A DNA stretch of 14,852 bases from PNAI01 sp035574295 (GCA_035574295.1 DATLYX010000114.1:1-14852); one strand, 5' to 3'. Shown: positions 1 to 7,018, counted from the stretch's first letter. Numbers and translations: made by a program. Notes: a model not told the origin generated them from the sequence alone.

Positions 1-3
1 GCC

Positions 4-612
4 TCAGCGCCGCAGGCTTCCGTTCGCGTGCCAGCGCAGCGCGTCTTCAAGCCGATCGTCGCCCCAAAAAATTTCCCCGCGCGTGACGAACGTCGGCACC
101 CCGAAAATGCCGAGCCGGCGCGCCTCCTCGGTCGCCGCCGCATAGGCGCGGCCGGTCTCCTCCGACTGCGCCAGCGCGATGACGCGCGCCGGATCCTGGC
201 CGATTTCCCGCAGACTTACGGAGACGTTCGGCTCGCTGCCGGCCTCCTCGCCGAGCCCGAACCAGCGGCTGTAGGTGGCGCGCACGTAATCTGGACACCA
301 GCCTTCCGCCGCGCCCACCACCGCGATGCGGTTGGCCAGATCGAAATTCTTGATCGGAAACGGCGGCCGCTGATTGAAGTCGCACAGATACATCGCCGCG
401 CGCCGCTCCACGTCGCGCCACATGTAGGCGAGCTTGGCCGGCTTCGAGAGCGGCCGGTTGTCCATCTCCCGCATGATTGCGCGCACGGAAAACGGCCGCC
501 ACCGGAACGTAACGTCCATGGCGTCCTCCACGCGGTCGAGGCGCATGACCGTGAGGTAGGTGTAGAGGCTCCCGATGGAAAACCAGAAATCGATCGGCGT
601 GTCTTGCGTCAT
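4..612 (-). CDS. 2-hydroxychromene-2-carboxylate isomerase-like / DsbA-family thioredoxin-fold protein
   Basis: A complete 202-residue protein. The N-terminus (DFWFSIGSLYTYL, about residues 8-20) is the first beta strand and helix of the kappa-GST/DsbA-like fold, and the C-terminal part has the family's GIFGVPTFV loop with its cis-proline (about 168-176), followed by FWGDDRLEDALRW. There is no CxxC pair at the active site, which fits the isomerase/kappa-GST branch (Ser in place of Cys) rather than a disulfide oxidoreductase. Characterised relatives isomerise 2-hydroxychromene-2-carboxylate in naphthalene breakdown, probably with glutathione. No aromatic-degradation genes are nearby, so the true substrate is unknown. 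There is no signal peptide, so it is probably cytoplasmic. Only a weak purine stretch (ACAGG) precedes the ATG. It lies 194 bp downstream of parE on the same strand. Confidence 0.88.
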   Translation of the reverse strand: MTQDTPIDFWFSIGSLYTYLTVMRLDRVEDAMDVTFRWRPFSVRAIMREMDNRPLSKPAKLAYMWRDVERRAAMYLCDFNQRPPFPIKNFDLANRIAVVGAAEGWCPDYVRATYSRWFGLGEEAGSEPNVSVSLREIGQDPARVIALAQSEETGRAYAAATEEARRLGIFGVPTFVTRGEIFWGDDRLEDALRWHANGSLRR

Positions 613-731
613 GTGCCTGTCTGGAACGTCCTAAACCGTGTTCATACGGGGGGTAGCGGCCCTGGGGTGTTGGCAAACGCAGCGCCTGTGAGGCTGAAGT
701 TGCTCGGATGAGCGCGTTAGGTAGAGCAGGG

Positions 732-765
732 CAGGGCGGCAGTGCGAGCCATCAGCGCCGCCCTG
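732..765 (-). terminator. Possible weak terminator after parE (hairpin without U-tract)
   Basis: A perfect 9-bp inverted repeat (CAGGGCGGC at 732-740 and GCCGCCCTG at 757-765) with a 16-nt loop, 41 nt beyond the parE stop codon on its strand. No T-run follows, so this is at best a weak or Rho-assisted terminator, or an RNA-stabilising hairpin. The rest of the 613-806 gap shows nothing I can name. Confidence 0.3.
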
Positions 766-806
766 ATCGCGCCCCTGATTTGTGCGCCCGAGCGCCCTCT
801 CCGATC

Positions 807-2885
807 TCACACGTCCAGCATCTCCTCGTCGGCAAATTCGGCGCGTTCCTGGATGAACTCGAACCGTGCCTCGGCCTTGTTTCCCATCAGCCGTTCGACC
901 GATTTGGCCGTGGACTTGCGCTCGTCGTCCTTGATTTGCACGCGCAACAACGTGCGCCGCTTCGGGTCCATGGTGGTCTCTTTGAGCTGCGAGGCCATCA
1001 TCTCGCCGAGCCCCTTGAACCGCGACACCTCCACATGGGCGCGGCCGTTGAACTCCTTCTTCAACAGCTCGTCCTTGTGCTTGTCGTCGCGCGCATACAC
1101 CGTCTTGCCGCCGTGCGAGAGCCGATAGAGCGGCGGCACGGCAAGATACAGGTGCCCGTTCTCGATCAGTTGCGGCATCTGGGTGTAGAAGAAGGTGATC
1201 AGGAGCGAGGCGATGTGCGCACCGTCCACGTCCGCGTCCGTCATCACGATCACCTTCTCGTAGCGCAGATCGCTTTCGCGATAGTGCGCGCCGGTGCCGC
1301 AGCCGAGCGCCTGCACGAGATCGGCGAGCTGCTGGTTCTGCGCGAGCTTATCCTTGCCAGCTGCCGCCACGTTGAGGATCTTGCCGCGCAGCGGCAGCAC
1401 CGCCTGGTTCGTGCGGTCGCGCGCCTGCTTGGCCGAGCCGCCGGCCGAGTCGCCTTCGACGATGAAGATCTCCGAGCCTTCCGCCGCGCTGTTGAGGCAG
1501 TCGGCGAGTTTTCCCGGCAGCCGCAGCTTGCGCACCGCGGTCTTGCGCGAGATTTCTTTCTCCTGCCGCCGCCGGATCCGTTCCTCGGCCCGCTCGATCA
1601 CGAATTCCAGGAGCTTGTTGGCCTGCGCCGGGTTGGCTGCAAGCCAGTGGTCGAACGGATCCTTGATCGCGTTCTCCACGATGCGCTGCGCCTCGGCGGT
1701 GGCCAGCCGGTCCTTGGTCTGGCCCTGGAATTCCGGCTCGCGGATGAACACCGAGATCATGCAAGCCGCGCCGGACATCACGTCGTCGCTGGTGATCGCG
1801 GCGGCGCGCCGTTCCTGCCCCATGCGCTCGGCGTGGTCCTTGAGACCGCGCAGGAGCGCGCTGCGCAACCCGGACTCGTGCGTACCGCCGTCCGGCGTCG
1901 GGATCGTGTTGCAATAGGACGAGAGCGAGCCGTCGATGTCGGCGACCCACGCCACCGCCCATTGCACGGCGCCGTGCGTGCCGGTCTTGCCCGAGCTGCC
2001 GGTGAAAATGTCCGGATGCACGAGTGTCGCATCACCGATCGTTGCGGCAAGATAATCCTTGAGGCCCTCGGCAAAGTGGAACGTCGCCTTCTCGGGCACG
2101 TCGTCGACGCCGCGCAAAAGCTCCTTCGCGCAGGACCAGCGGATTTCCACGCCGCCGAACAGATACGCCTTCGAGCGCGTCATCTTGAAAATGCGCTCGG
2201 GCTTGAAATGCGCCTTCGGCCCGAAGATTTGCGGATCGGGCTTGAACCGCACTTTGGTGCCGCGCCGGTTCGGCGCCTTGCCGACCATTTGCAGCTTGGT
2301 CTTCGGCTTGCCGCGCTCGAACACCATGCGGTAGAGCCTTTGCCCGCGCGCGACCTCCACCTCCATGCGCTCGGACAGCGCATTCGCCACCGACACGCCG
2401 ACCCCATGCAGGCCGCCCGAGGTCTCGTACACCTTGGAGTCGAACTTGCCGCCCGCGTGCAGCATGCACATGATCACTTCGAGCGCCGACTTGTTCTTGA
2501 ACTTGGGGTGCGGATCCACGGGAATGCCGCGGCCATTGTCGGTCACCGATACGAACCCGTCGGCATCCATCTCCACTTCGATCCAGTCCGCATGTCCGGC
2601 GAGCGCCTCGTCCATGGCATTGTCGATCACCTCGGCGAACAGGTGATGCAGCGCCTTCTCGTCGGTGCCGCCGATGTACATGCCGGGCCGCCGCCGCACC
2701 GGCTCGAGTCCCTCCAGCACCTCGATGTGTTTTGCCGTATAGCCGTGCTCGGCCGTGCCTGTGCCCCCACGGACTGAGGCCGTGCGGCCTTTGCCGCGGC
2801 GCGCCGTGCCTGATGCGCTCCGCGCTGCGTGCTCGAACAGATCGCCGGTCTCCGGCGCTTTGGATTTTCTTGCTGCTTTGCCCAT
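807..2885 (-). CDS. parE: DNA topoisomerase IV subunit B
   Basis: ATPase subunit of topoisomerase IV, the type IIA enzyme that with ParC unlinks daughter chromosomes in the cytoplasm; 692 residues. The GHKL ATPase domain shows EVIDNAMDEAL (85-95, catalytic Glu and Mg-binding Asn), TDNGRGIPV (115-123) and SGGLHGVGVS (156-165). The transducer domain has the QTK loop (GQTKDRL, 388-394). The TOPRIM domain has IVEGDSAGG (475-483) and the metal-binding MTDADVDGAH (548-557). The length (about 700, not about 800) and the wording around TOPRIM favour ParE over GyrB. The first roughly 45 residues are a basic, low-complexity extension before the conserved GYTAKHIEVLEGL. The ATG follows GAAGGG at very short spacing, so the start is likely but not certain; the next Met (M69) would cut into the ATPase domain. 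A 3 x 15 bp repeat lies in the upstream region. Confidence 0.96.
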   Translation of the reverse strand: MGKAARKSKAPETGDLFEHAARSASGTARRGKGRTASVRGGTGTAEHGYTAKHIEVLEGLEPVRRRPGMYIGGTDEKALHHLFAEVIDNAMDEALAGHADWIEVEMDADGFVSVTDNGRGIPVDPHPKFKNKSALEVIMCMLHAGGKFDSKVYETSGGLHGVGVSVANALSERMEVEVARGQRLYRMVFERGKPKTKLQMVGKAPNRRGTKVRFKPDPQIFGPKAHFKPERIFKMTRSKAYLFGGVEIRWSCAKELLRGVDDVPEKATFHFAEGLKDYLAATIGDATLVHPDIFTGSSGKTGTHGAVQWAVAWVADIDGSLSSYCNTIPTPDGGTHESGLRSALLRGLKDHAERMGQERRAAAITSDDVMSGAACMISVFIREPEFQGQTKDRLATAEAQRIVENAIKDPFDHWLAANPAQANKLLEFVIERAEERIRRRQEKEISRKTAVRKLRLPGKLADCLNSAAEGSEIFIVEGDSAGGSAKQARDRTNQAVLPLRGKILNVAAAGKDKLAQNQQLADLVQALGCGTGAHYRESDLRYEKVIVMTDADVDGAHIASLLITFFYTQMPQLIENGHLYLAVPPLYRLSHGGKTVYARDDKHKDELLKKEFNGRAHVEVSRFKGLGEMMASQLKETTMDPKRRTLLRVQIKDDERKSTAKSVERLMGNKAEARFEFIQERAEFADEEMLDV

Positions 2886-2919
2886 CGCCCTTCAGGACTG
2901 CGCGAATCAATTGGGCACA

Positions 2920-2964
2920 AATATGCCACGCCGCAATATGCCACGCCGCAATATGCCACGCCGC
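2920..2964. repeat. Perfect 3 x 15 bp tandem repeat upstream of parE
   Basis: Three uninterrupted, identical copies of AATATGCCACGCCGC at 2920-2934, 2935-2949 and 2950-2964. Read along parE the unit is GCGGCGTGGCATATT. The array lies 35-79 bp before the parE ATG and 43 bp beyond the fkbM-like stop, that is, in the probable parE promoter or leader. Each copy contains TGGCATATT, which loosely resembles an extended -10 element, but no matching -35 sits at the usual distance. The repeats could be protein-binding sites or slippage products. They are too few and too short for CRISPR. Confidence 0.9.
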
Positions 2965-2972
2965 AGGCGGCG
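2959..2972 (-). terminator. GC hairpin after the FkbM-like gene, possible weak terminator
   Basis: CGCCGC and GCGGCG (2959-2964 / 2967-2972) form a small GC-only hairpin about 35 nt past the FkbM-like stop on the minus strand, overlapping the end of the 15-bp tandem repeat. There is no T-tract and the loop is tight, so a terminator role is only a possibility. Confidence 0.2.
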
Positions 2973-3006
2973 CCGGCGCGATTTGCCGTGGCCCCTCCCG
3001 GACGCG

Positions 3007-3861
3007 CTAATCGATGTCGGCCATATTCGTAAAGAAATGGTCGATGTACTCGGTATGCAGGAAGCGATAACCGAGCCGGTCAAAGAACGCCTTCAGTTCC
3101 GGAAGGCGCTCCGAATACAGCTCGACCTGCACGTAACAGGAATTCTCTTTCAACGTCCGCTCCATGCCCGCGAGCGCCTCGAATTCGTAGCCTTCCACGT
3201 CCATTTTGATGATGAGGTTCTGGCGCGCCAGATCGAACACGTCGTCGAACCGCGCCTGGCGGATGCGGTGCATCACCTGCTTCGGCGTCTGCTCCGGTTC
3301 CGCAATCGTCGACTCGCCGCGGTTCCACTTCGCCCCCTCGTACAAGATGGTCTCGCCGTTCCGGTTGCCGAGCGCAAGCTGCAGCGCCTCGACCCGGCCT
3401 GACAGACGGTTGAGCGCGAGATTCTTGGTCAGCCGCGCATGATTTCCCGGGTCTGGCTCGAACGCGATGATGCGGTCAGCAAGCTGTTTCACCGCAAACA
3501 TGATGCTGTAGAAGCCGGTGTTGGCGCCGACATCGACGAAGCAGTCGATCTTGCGCCGGCGGCAAAGCCGCGCCAGTTCTTCGAGTTGAGCCGCCTCCCA
3601 CATGCCGTCGAAGGCGATGCAACGGTCGATGTAATCGGTGGTGTCGACCAGAAATCGCGCCCCTTGTGCGCGCACCACATGCGGCCGCACGCCCAGGCGC
3701 TGAAGCAGCGTCGAATAGAGCCAGCGCCAGGTATGCTCGACGCGGCCGATGGGAAAATGGAACTGGCGCAGTCCGGACATCTGCGGGCTCGGTGCGAAAA
3801 ACGCGTCAGTAAGCCATTCGGCGCACTGGCGCAATGTCCTGCCGCAGGATAAAGCTCGCAT
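3007..3861 (-). CDS. FkbM-family SAM-dependent methyltransferase
   Basis: Up to 284 residues. The Rossmann SAM-binding motif is FVDVGANTGFYS (108-119), the acidic end of strand 2 is AFEPDP (133-138), and the FkbM signature KMDVEGYEFEAL lies at 219-230. Family members O-methylate sugars, polyketides or other small acceptors. The acceptor here cannot be read from the sequence, and no glycan or polyketide cluster is in the window. No signal peptide or membrane segment is seen, so it is probably cytosolic. The start is uncertain: neither the first ATG nor Met28 (about position 3780) has a Shine-Dalgarno sequence. The first ATG would leave only 26 bp to the divergent DedA gene, hardly room for two promoters, so the shorter form deserves consideration. 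Confidence 0.88.
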   Translation of the reverse strand: MRALSCGRTLRQCAEWLTDAFFAPSPQMSGLRQFHFPIGRVEHTWRWLYSTLLQRLGVRPHVVRAQGARFLVDTTDYIDRCIAFDGMWEAAQLEELARLCRRRKIDCFVDVGANTGFYSIMFAVKQLADRIIAFEPDPGNHARLTKNLALNRLSGRVEALQLALGNRNGETILYEGAKWNRGESTIAEPEQTPKQVMHRIRQARFDDVFDLARQNLIIKMDVEGYEFEALAGMERTLKENSCYVQVELYSERLPELKAFFDRLGYRFLHTEYIDHFFTNMADID

Positions 3862-3887
3862 TTTGCAGGAGCGGGAGAGCGGGGCCC

Positions 3888-4430
3888 ATGAGTCTCGAAC
3901 ATCACGCCGAACAGATCATCGAATTCGTGCACAATCATCGGGCATGGGCCGCGCCGATCGTATTTGCGCTGTGTTTTGCCGAGTCGCTGGCGTTCATCTC
4001 CTTGGTTATTCCCGCCTGGGCTGCGCTCGTTGGCATTGGCACGCTGATCGGCGCCAGCGGCTTGAATTTCTGGCCGATCTGGATTGCCGGAGCCATCGGC
4101 GCTGCGCTCGGCGATTGGGTCTCTTACTGGATCGGTTTGAAGCTTGAGAACCGTGTCTATCACATGTGGCCGCTGTCGCGGCACCCGGACTGGATACCGA
4201 AAGGCGAGGCGTTCGTGAAAAAATGGGGCGCGCTGGCGATTTTTCTCGGCCGCTTCTCCGGGCCGTTTCGGGCCACGGTGCCGATCATCGCCGGCATCTT
4301 CGCCATGCCGCAAGCGCGCTTTCAGTTTGCCAACTGGACCTCGGCGTTCGTGTGGGCGGCGGTGTTGCTGACCCTGGGCGATGTCATTGCCATCGCCTCC
4401 AAGTGGCTCTGGCGGCTGGTCACCGGCTGA
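3888..4430 (+). CDS. DedA-family (SNARE-associated/VTT domain) inner-membrane protein
   Basis: A 180-residue polytopic membrane protein. It has the family landmarks: an acidic residue and prolines in FAESLAFISLVIPAW (about 28-42), the glycine-rich GAALGDWVSYWIG, and the signature FLGRFSGPFRATVPIIAG (about 117-134) with the two conserved arginines and the prolines. It ends in a hydrophobic helix. DedA proteins move lipids such as undecaprenyl phosphate or phosphatidylethanolamine across the inner membrane and support proton-motive-force maintenance. Which one applies here is not visible. I chose the ATG at 3888 because GGGAGAG precedes it by about 8 nt and translation begins MSLEHHAEQIIEF, a normal family start. 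An in-frame upstream ATG at 3834 would overlap the divergent methyltransferase gene and has no better ribosome site. Confidence 0.9.
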   Translation: MSLEHHAEQIIEFVHNHRAWAAPIVFALCFAESLAFISLVIPAWAALVGIGTLIGASGLNFWPIWIAGAIGAALGDWVSYWIGLKLENRVYHMWPLSRHPDWIPKGEAFVKKWGALAIFLGRFSGPFRATVPIIAGIFAMPQARFQFANWTSAFVWAAVLLTLGDVIAIASKWLWRLVTG

Positions 4431-4740
4431 AATCGACACCGGCCGCCCGCGCCTGCGCGGCCTATTGGGGCCGGAACGGGATTGGACTTCAATTTTGTCG
4501 CACCGTTGGCCAGAGGGAATTAACGGGCGCTTTCGGTGTTCGAAGTTTGATGTCGATGCATGTACCAACCGCAAACGTGGAATGGGGCTTGACCGGGCTG
4601 TTGCGAATCATTCGCAACAGCGGCGGAGTTCAGTTCCGTTCACAGCCATTTGTTTCGGGGCTACGATTTGCCGCTCGAAGAGAGTGCCGTGGAATGTGAA
4701 ATAACAGCTCGCCGTTGCCTTGATTTGAGGGAGAGACTCC
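4431..4740. other. 310-bp non-coding region before the exported hydrolase genes
   Basis: I see no credible gene here. Just after the DedA stop there is a 6-bp GC inverted repeat (GGCCGC 4441-4446 / GCGGCC 4457-4462), a possible weak terminator without a T-run. The segment from about 4470 to 4740 looks more AT-rich than its surroundings and holds the perfect palindrome at 4597-4621. A TTGACC at 4589-4594 could be a -35 box, but no good -10 lies 16-18 bp further on. A strong ribosome site (GAGGGAG, 4727-4733) precedes the next gene. Confidence 0.6.
4597..4621. promoter_or_regulatory. Perfect palindrome, candidate Fur/Irr-type operator
   Basis: An exact inverted repeat: arms GCTGTTGCGAA (4597-4607) and TTCGCAACAGC (4611-4621) around TCA. 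The core TGCGAAT-C-ATTCGCA has the 7-1-7 geometry of Fur-family operators. TTxxGAA-N3-TTCxxAA matches the outline of the rhizobial iron control element (TTTAGAA-N3-TTCTAAA as I recall it), with two differences per half-site. It lies 120 bp before the first hydrolase ATG, just after a TTGACC that could be a -35 box. That it is an operator, and for which regulator, is inference. It could also form an RNA hairpin, but no T-run follows. Confidence 0.5.
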
Positions 4741-5739
4741 ATGACCCATCTTAGCCGTCGCGAAATATTGGGCGCCGCAGTCGCCGCTCCTGTTATTGCC
4801 GGTTTCGACGCATTCATGCCGTCGACTGCGCGTGCCGCCGCCCCCTTTGCCGGCAGGCAGAATCCCGGTTGGTATCGCTACAAGGTGGGCAACTTCGAGG
4901 TGACGGTGGTAACGGACGGAGCCACGAGCAGTCCGCTGTCGGACGCATACGTCGCCAATGCGCCCAAGCAAGCCGTCAATGCCGCACTTGCCGCCGACCA
5001 CTTGCCCCCGGATAAGGTATTTCATGCCTATACGCCCGTGGTGGTGAACACCGGTTCAAAACTCGTGGCCATCGATACGGGACTGGGGCCGGGAGTGTTC
5101 CAGCAGAGCAAGGGCGCGGCGGGCCAGTACCATGCCAATCTGCAGGCAGCCGGGATCGATCGCGCCGCGGTGGACACGGTGATCATTTCGCACTTCCACG
5201 GTGACCACATCAACGGCCTCGTGGGCCCTGACAACAAGCCGGCGTTTCCCAACGCCGAAGTCATGGTGCCGGAAGTCGAATGGGCGTTCTGGTCCGACGA
5301 AAGCAATACCAGCAAGCTTCCCGAAATCGCGCGCGGCCAGATGGGTAATGTCAAACGCGTGTTCGGGGTGCTCGGCAACAAAGTCACCCGTTATCAGGCG
5401 GGCAAAGAAGTTGTTCCCGGCATCACTGCGGTCGCAAGTTACGGCCACACGCCCGGCCATACCTCGCATGTGATCGCTTCGGGCAACAGCAAGGTACTGG
5501 TTCAGGCCGATATCACGGCCGGTGCGGCCTCGATTTTCGTGCGTAATCCGGATTGGCAGTTCGTGTTCGACACCGACAAGCCGATGGCCGTGCAGACGCG
5601 CCGCAAGATGTACGACATGGCCGCTGCCGAGAAAATGATGATTCAAGGCTATCACTTCCCGTTCCCGTCGCTGGTCTATGTCGAAAAGAGCGGCAACGGC
5701 TATCGGCTGGTGCCGGTTCCGTGGAATCCGACGATCTGA
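4741..5739 (+). CDS. Tat-exported MBL-fold metallo-hydrolase, methyl parathion hydrolase-like (copy 1)
   Basis: 332 residues. The N-terminus has a twin-arginine motif (LSRREILGA, residues 4-12), a hydrophobic stretch and a likely cleavage site near ARA-AA (about 30-33), so the folded enzyme is probably exported to the periplasm. Metal ligands of a dinuclear metallo-beta-lactamase site are all present: HFHGDH (H151, H153, D155, H156), H240 in GHTPGH, the bridging D257 in QADITA, and H305 in GYHFPFP. The VVTDG start (about 56-60), NTGSKLVAIDTG and the ending HFPFP..GYRLVPV resemble methyl parathion hydrolase and relatives, which cleave phosphotriesters, lactones or esters. The substrate here is unknown. 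GAGGGAG precedes the ATG by 7 nt. It is 51 bp before its paralogue and probably cotranscribed with it. Confidence 0.9.
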   Translation: MTHLSRREILGAAVAAPVIAGFDAFMPSTARAAAPFAGRQNPGWYRYKVGNFEVTVVTDGATSSPLSDAYVANAPKQAVNAALAADHLPPDKVFHAYTPVVVNTGSKLVAIDTGLGPGVFQQSKGAAGQYHANLQAAGIDRAAVDTVIISHFHGDHINGLVGPDNKPAFPNAEVMVPEVEWAFWSDESNTSKLPEIARGQMGNVKRVFGVLGNKVTRYQAGKEVVPGITAVASYGHTPGHTSHVIASGNSKVLVQADITAGAASIFVRNPDWQFVFDTDKPMAVQTRRKMYDMAAAEKMMIQGYHFPFPSLVYVEKSGNGYRLVPVPWNPTI

Positions 5740-5790
5740 GACTAAAACAGCAACGCACTCATCGAACAGTTGAAAAAGGGGAGAAACACC

Positions 5791-6795
5791 ATGATTGACC
5801 TTAATCGCCGAAAAGTTTTAGGCGGCGCCGCGGCCGCGTCGGTTGCCGCCACATTGACCCCGCTTGCATCGTCACCCGCCGAGGCGGCGGCACCGCCCGT
5901 CGGCAGGCAGGCGCCAGGCTGGTATCGCTATAAACTCGGCAATTATGAAATCACCGTCGTCACCGACGGCGTCAACCGCATTCCGCGTTTTCCTGACGGC
6001 TTCGTCGCCAACAAGAACCGCGACGAGGTCAATGCCGGCCTTGCGGGTCTCGGCTGGGGTCTGCCAAGGGATCAAGTTTCCATTCCCTACAGCCCAGTGG
6101 TCGTCAACACCGGCTCCAAGCTCGTGGTGATCGACACCGGCACCGGCGAAGCGAATTTTGAGGCCAGCAAGGGCGCTGCCGGCCAGTTCCACACCAATCT
6201 GAAAGCCTCAGGTATCGAGGCGAGCCAGGTCGACATCGTCATCATCTCGCACTTCCACGGCGATCACATCAACGGTCTCCTCACCAAAGACAACAAGCCG
6301 GCGTTCCCCAATGCGGAAATTTTGGTTCCCGCCGCGGAGTGGAAGTACTTTATGGACGATGCCGAGATGAACAAGCAGACCACCGACCGGATGAAAGGCG
6401 TGTTCGGCAATCTGCGCCGCGTTTTCAACGCCCTCAACCGCAAGGTGACGCCCTACGAACCCGGCAAGGAAATCGCTCCCGGAATCACCTCGGTTGCGAC
6501 CTACGGCCACACACCCGGCCATAACTCGCACATCGTGGCGTCCGGCAACAGCAAGGTTTACGTGCAGGGCGACGTCACGAACATCCCGTTGTTCGTGCGC
6601 AATCCCGGCTGGCACCTGATGTTCGACCAGGATCCGAACATGGCGGAAGCCACGCGCCGCAGAGTTTATGACATGCTGGTGGCGGAAAAGATGCTGGTGC
6701 AGGGTTTCCATTATCCGTTCCCGGGCCTGGCCTATGTCGAGAAGACCTCAACCGGCTATCGCGAGAGCATGGTGCCCTGGAGCCCGGTCATCTAA
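5791..6795 (+). CDS. Tat-exported MBL-fold metallo-hydrolase, methyl parathion hydrolase-like (copy 2)
   Basis: 334 residues, a tandem paralogue of the preceding gene; by eye well over half the mature residues match. A twin-arginine signal (LNRRKVLGG, 4-12) is followed by an alanine-rich hydrophobic segment and an AEA-AA cleavage site (about 30-34). Metal ligands are complete: HFHGDH (H154, H156, D158, H159), H244 in GHTPGH, D261 in QGDVTN, H307 in GFHYPFP. Differences cluster in a loop around residues 62-100 and at 187-205, probably shaping the substrate pocket. An in-frame TTG at 5770 exists, but the ATG at 5791 has GGGGAG 7 nt upstream and puts the Tat motif at the normal distance. A strong intrinsic terminator follows the stop, marking the end of the unit. 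Confidence 0.91.
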   Translation: MIDLNRRKVLGGAAAASVAATLTPLASSPAEAAAPPVGRQAPGWYRYKLGNYEITVVTDGVNRIPRFPDGFVANKNRDEVNAGLAGLGWGLPRDQVSIPYSPVVVNTGSKLVVIDTGTGEANFEASKGAAGQFHTNLKASGIEASQVDIVIISHFHGDHINGLLTKDNKPAFPNAEILVPAAEWKYFMDDAEMNKQTTDRMKGVFGNLRRVFNALNRKVTPYEPGKEIAPGITSVATYGHTPGHNSHIVASGNSKVYVQGDVTNIPLFVRNPGWHLMFDQDPNMAEATRRRVYDMLVAEKMLVQGFHYPFPGLAYVEKTSTGYRESMVPWSPVI

Positions 6796-6815
6796 GCGAA
6801 CCGGCCATCGATGCG

Positions 6816-6846
6816 GAAGGCCGCCTTGAGGGCGGCCTTCTCTTTT
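6816..6846 (+). terminator. Rho-independent terminator of the hydrolase pair
   Basis: A perfect 10-bp GC-rich stem (GAAGGCCGCC 6816-6825, GGCGGCCTTC 6831-6840) with a TTGAG loop, followed directly by TCTTTT. It begins 20 nt after the stop codon of the second hydrolase. This is the clearest terminator in the window. Confidence 0.92.
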
Positions 6847-6851
6847 ACCGC

Positions 6852-6874
6852 GGCCGCGCAGGGCCGCGCAGGGC
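6852..6874. repeat. Short 10-bp direct repeat (2.3 copies)
   Basis: GGCCGCGCAG occurs at 6852-6861 and 6862-6871 and is followed by GGC, the start of a third copy. It lies immediately after the terminator. It is GC-rich and may be replication slippage; no function is implied. Confidence 0.55.
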
Positions 6875-6947
6875 ATTGACCGCCGCTCTGCCGCCGCCTA
6901 TACCGCGGACCATGAACGTCTCGCCGACGATCCTCTTGCGCTTGTGC

Positions 6948-7018
6948 CGCCGTGCCTCCGGCACGGCGAACGATCGCGCGTGATCGTCGCCGTGCCGCCG
7001 GAGCCTCCGCCGCGGCAC
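6948..7018 (+). promoter_or_regulatory. Cluster of hairpins in the region upstream of argC
   Basis: Three inverted repeats in 71 bp: a perfect 9-bp stem (CGCCGTGCC 6948-6956, GGCACGGCG 6960-6968, loop TCC); ACGATC/GATCGT (6970-6975 / 6982-6987); and GTGCCGC/GCGGCAC (6992-6998 / 7012-7018) with an inner CGGA/TCCG. CGCCGTGCC appears again at 6988-6996, so the strand at 6960-6968 can pair with either copy, giving mutually exclusive structures. The cluster ends 63 bp before the argC ATG. There is no U-tract. It could be a structured leader or an intergenic repeat element. Confidence 0.45.

Noticed and set aside
708..2777. A 689-codon open frame opposite parE
   Set aside because: It lies fully antisense to a clear ParE; the Arg/His/Leu-rich translation has no family motif. 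Long antisense frames are expected in GC-rich coding DNA.
2920..2964. Repeat array considered as CRISPR
   Set aside because: Only three 15-bp units with no spacers between them, and no cas gene in the window.
4381..4704. A 107-codon plus frame running from inside the DedA gene into the gap
   Set aside because: It begins inside DedA in another frame and has no ribosome site, no motif and composition unlike its neighbours.
4741..6795. Hydrolase pair considered as class B beta-lactamases or AHL lactonases
   Set aside because: The metal motif is shared by the whole MBL superfamily; the VVTDG start and the HFPFP...GYR ending fit methyl parathion hydrolase-type proteins better, and no antibiotic or quorum-sensing genes are nearby.
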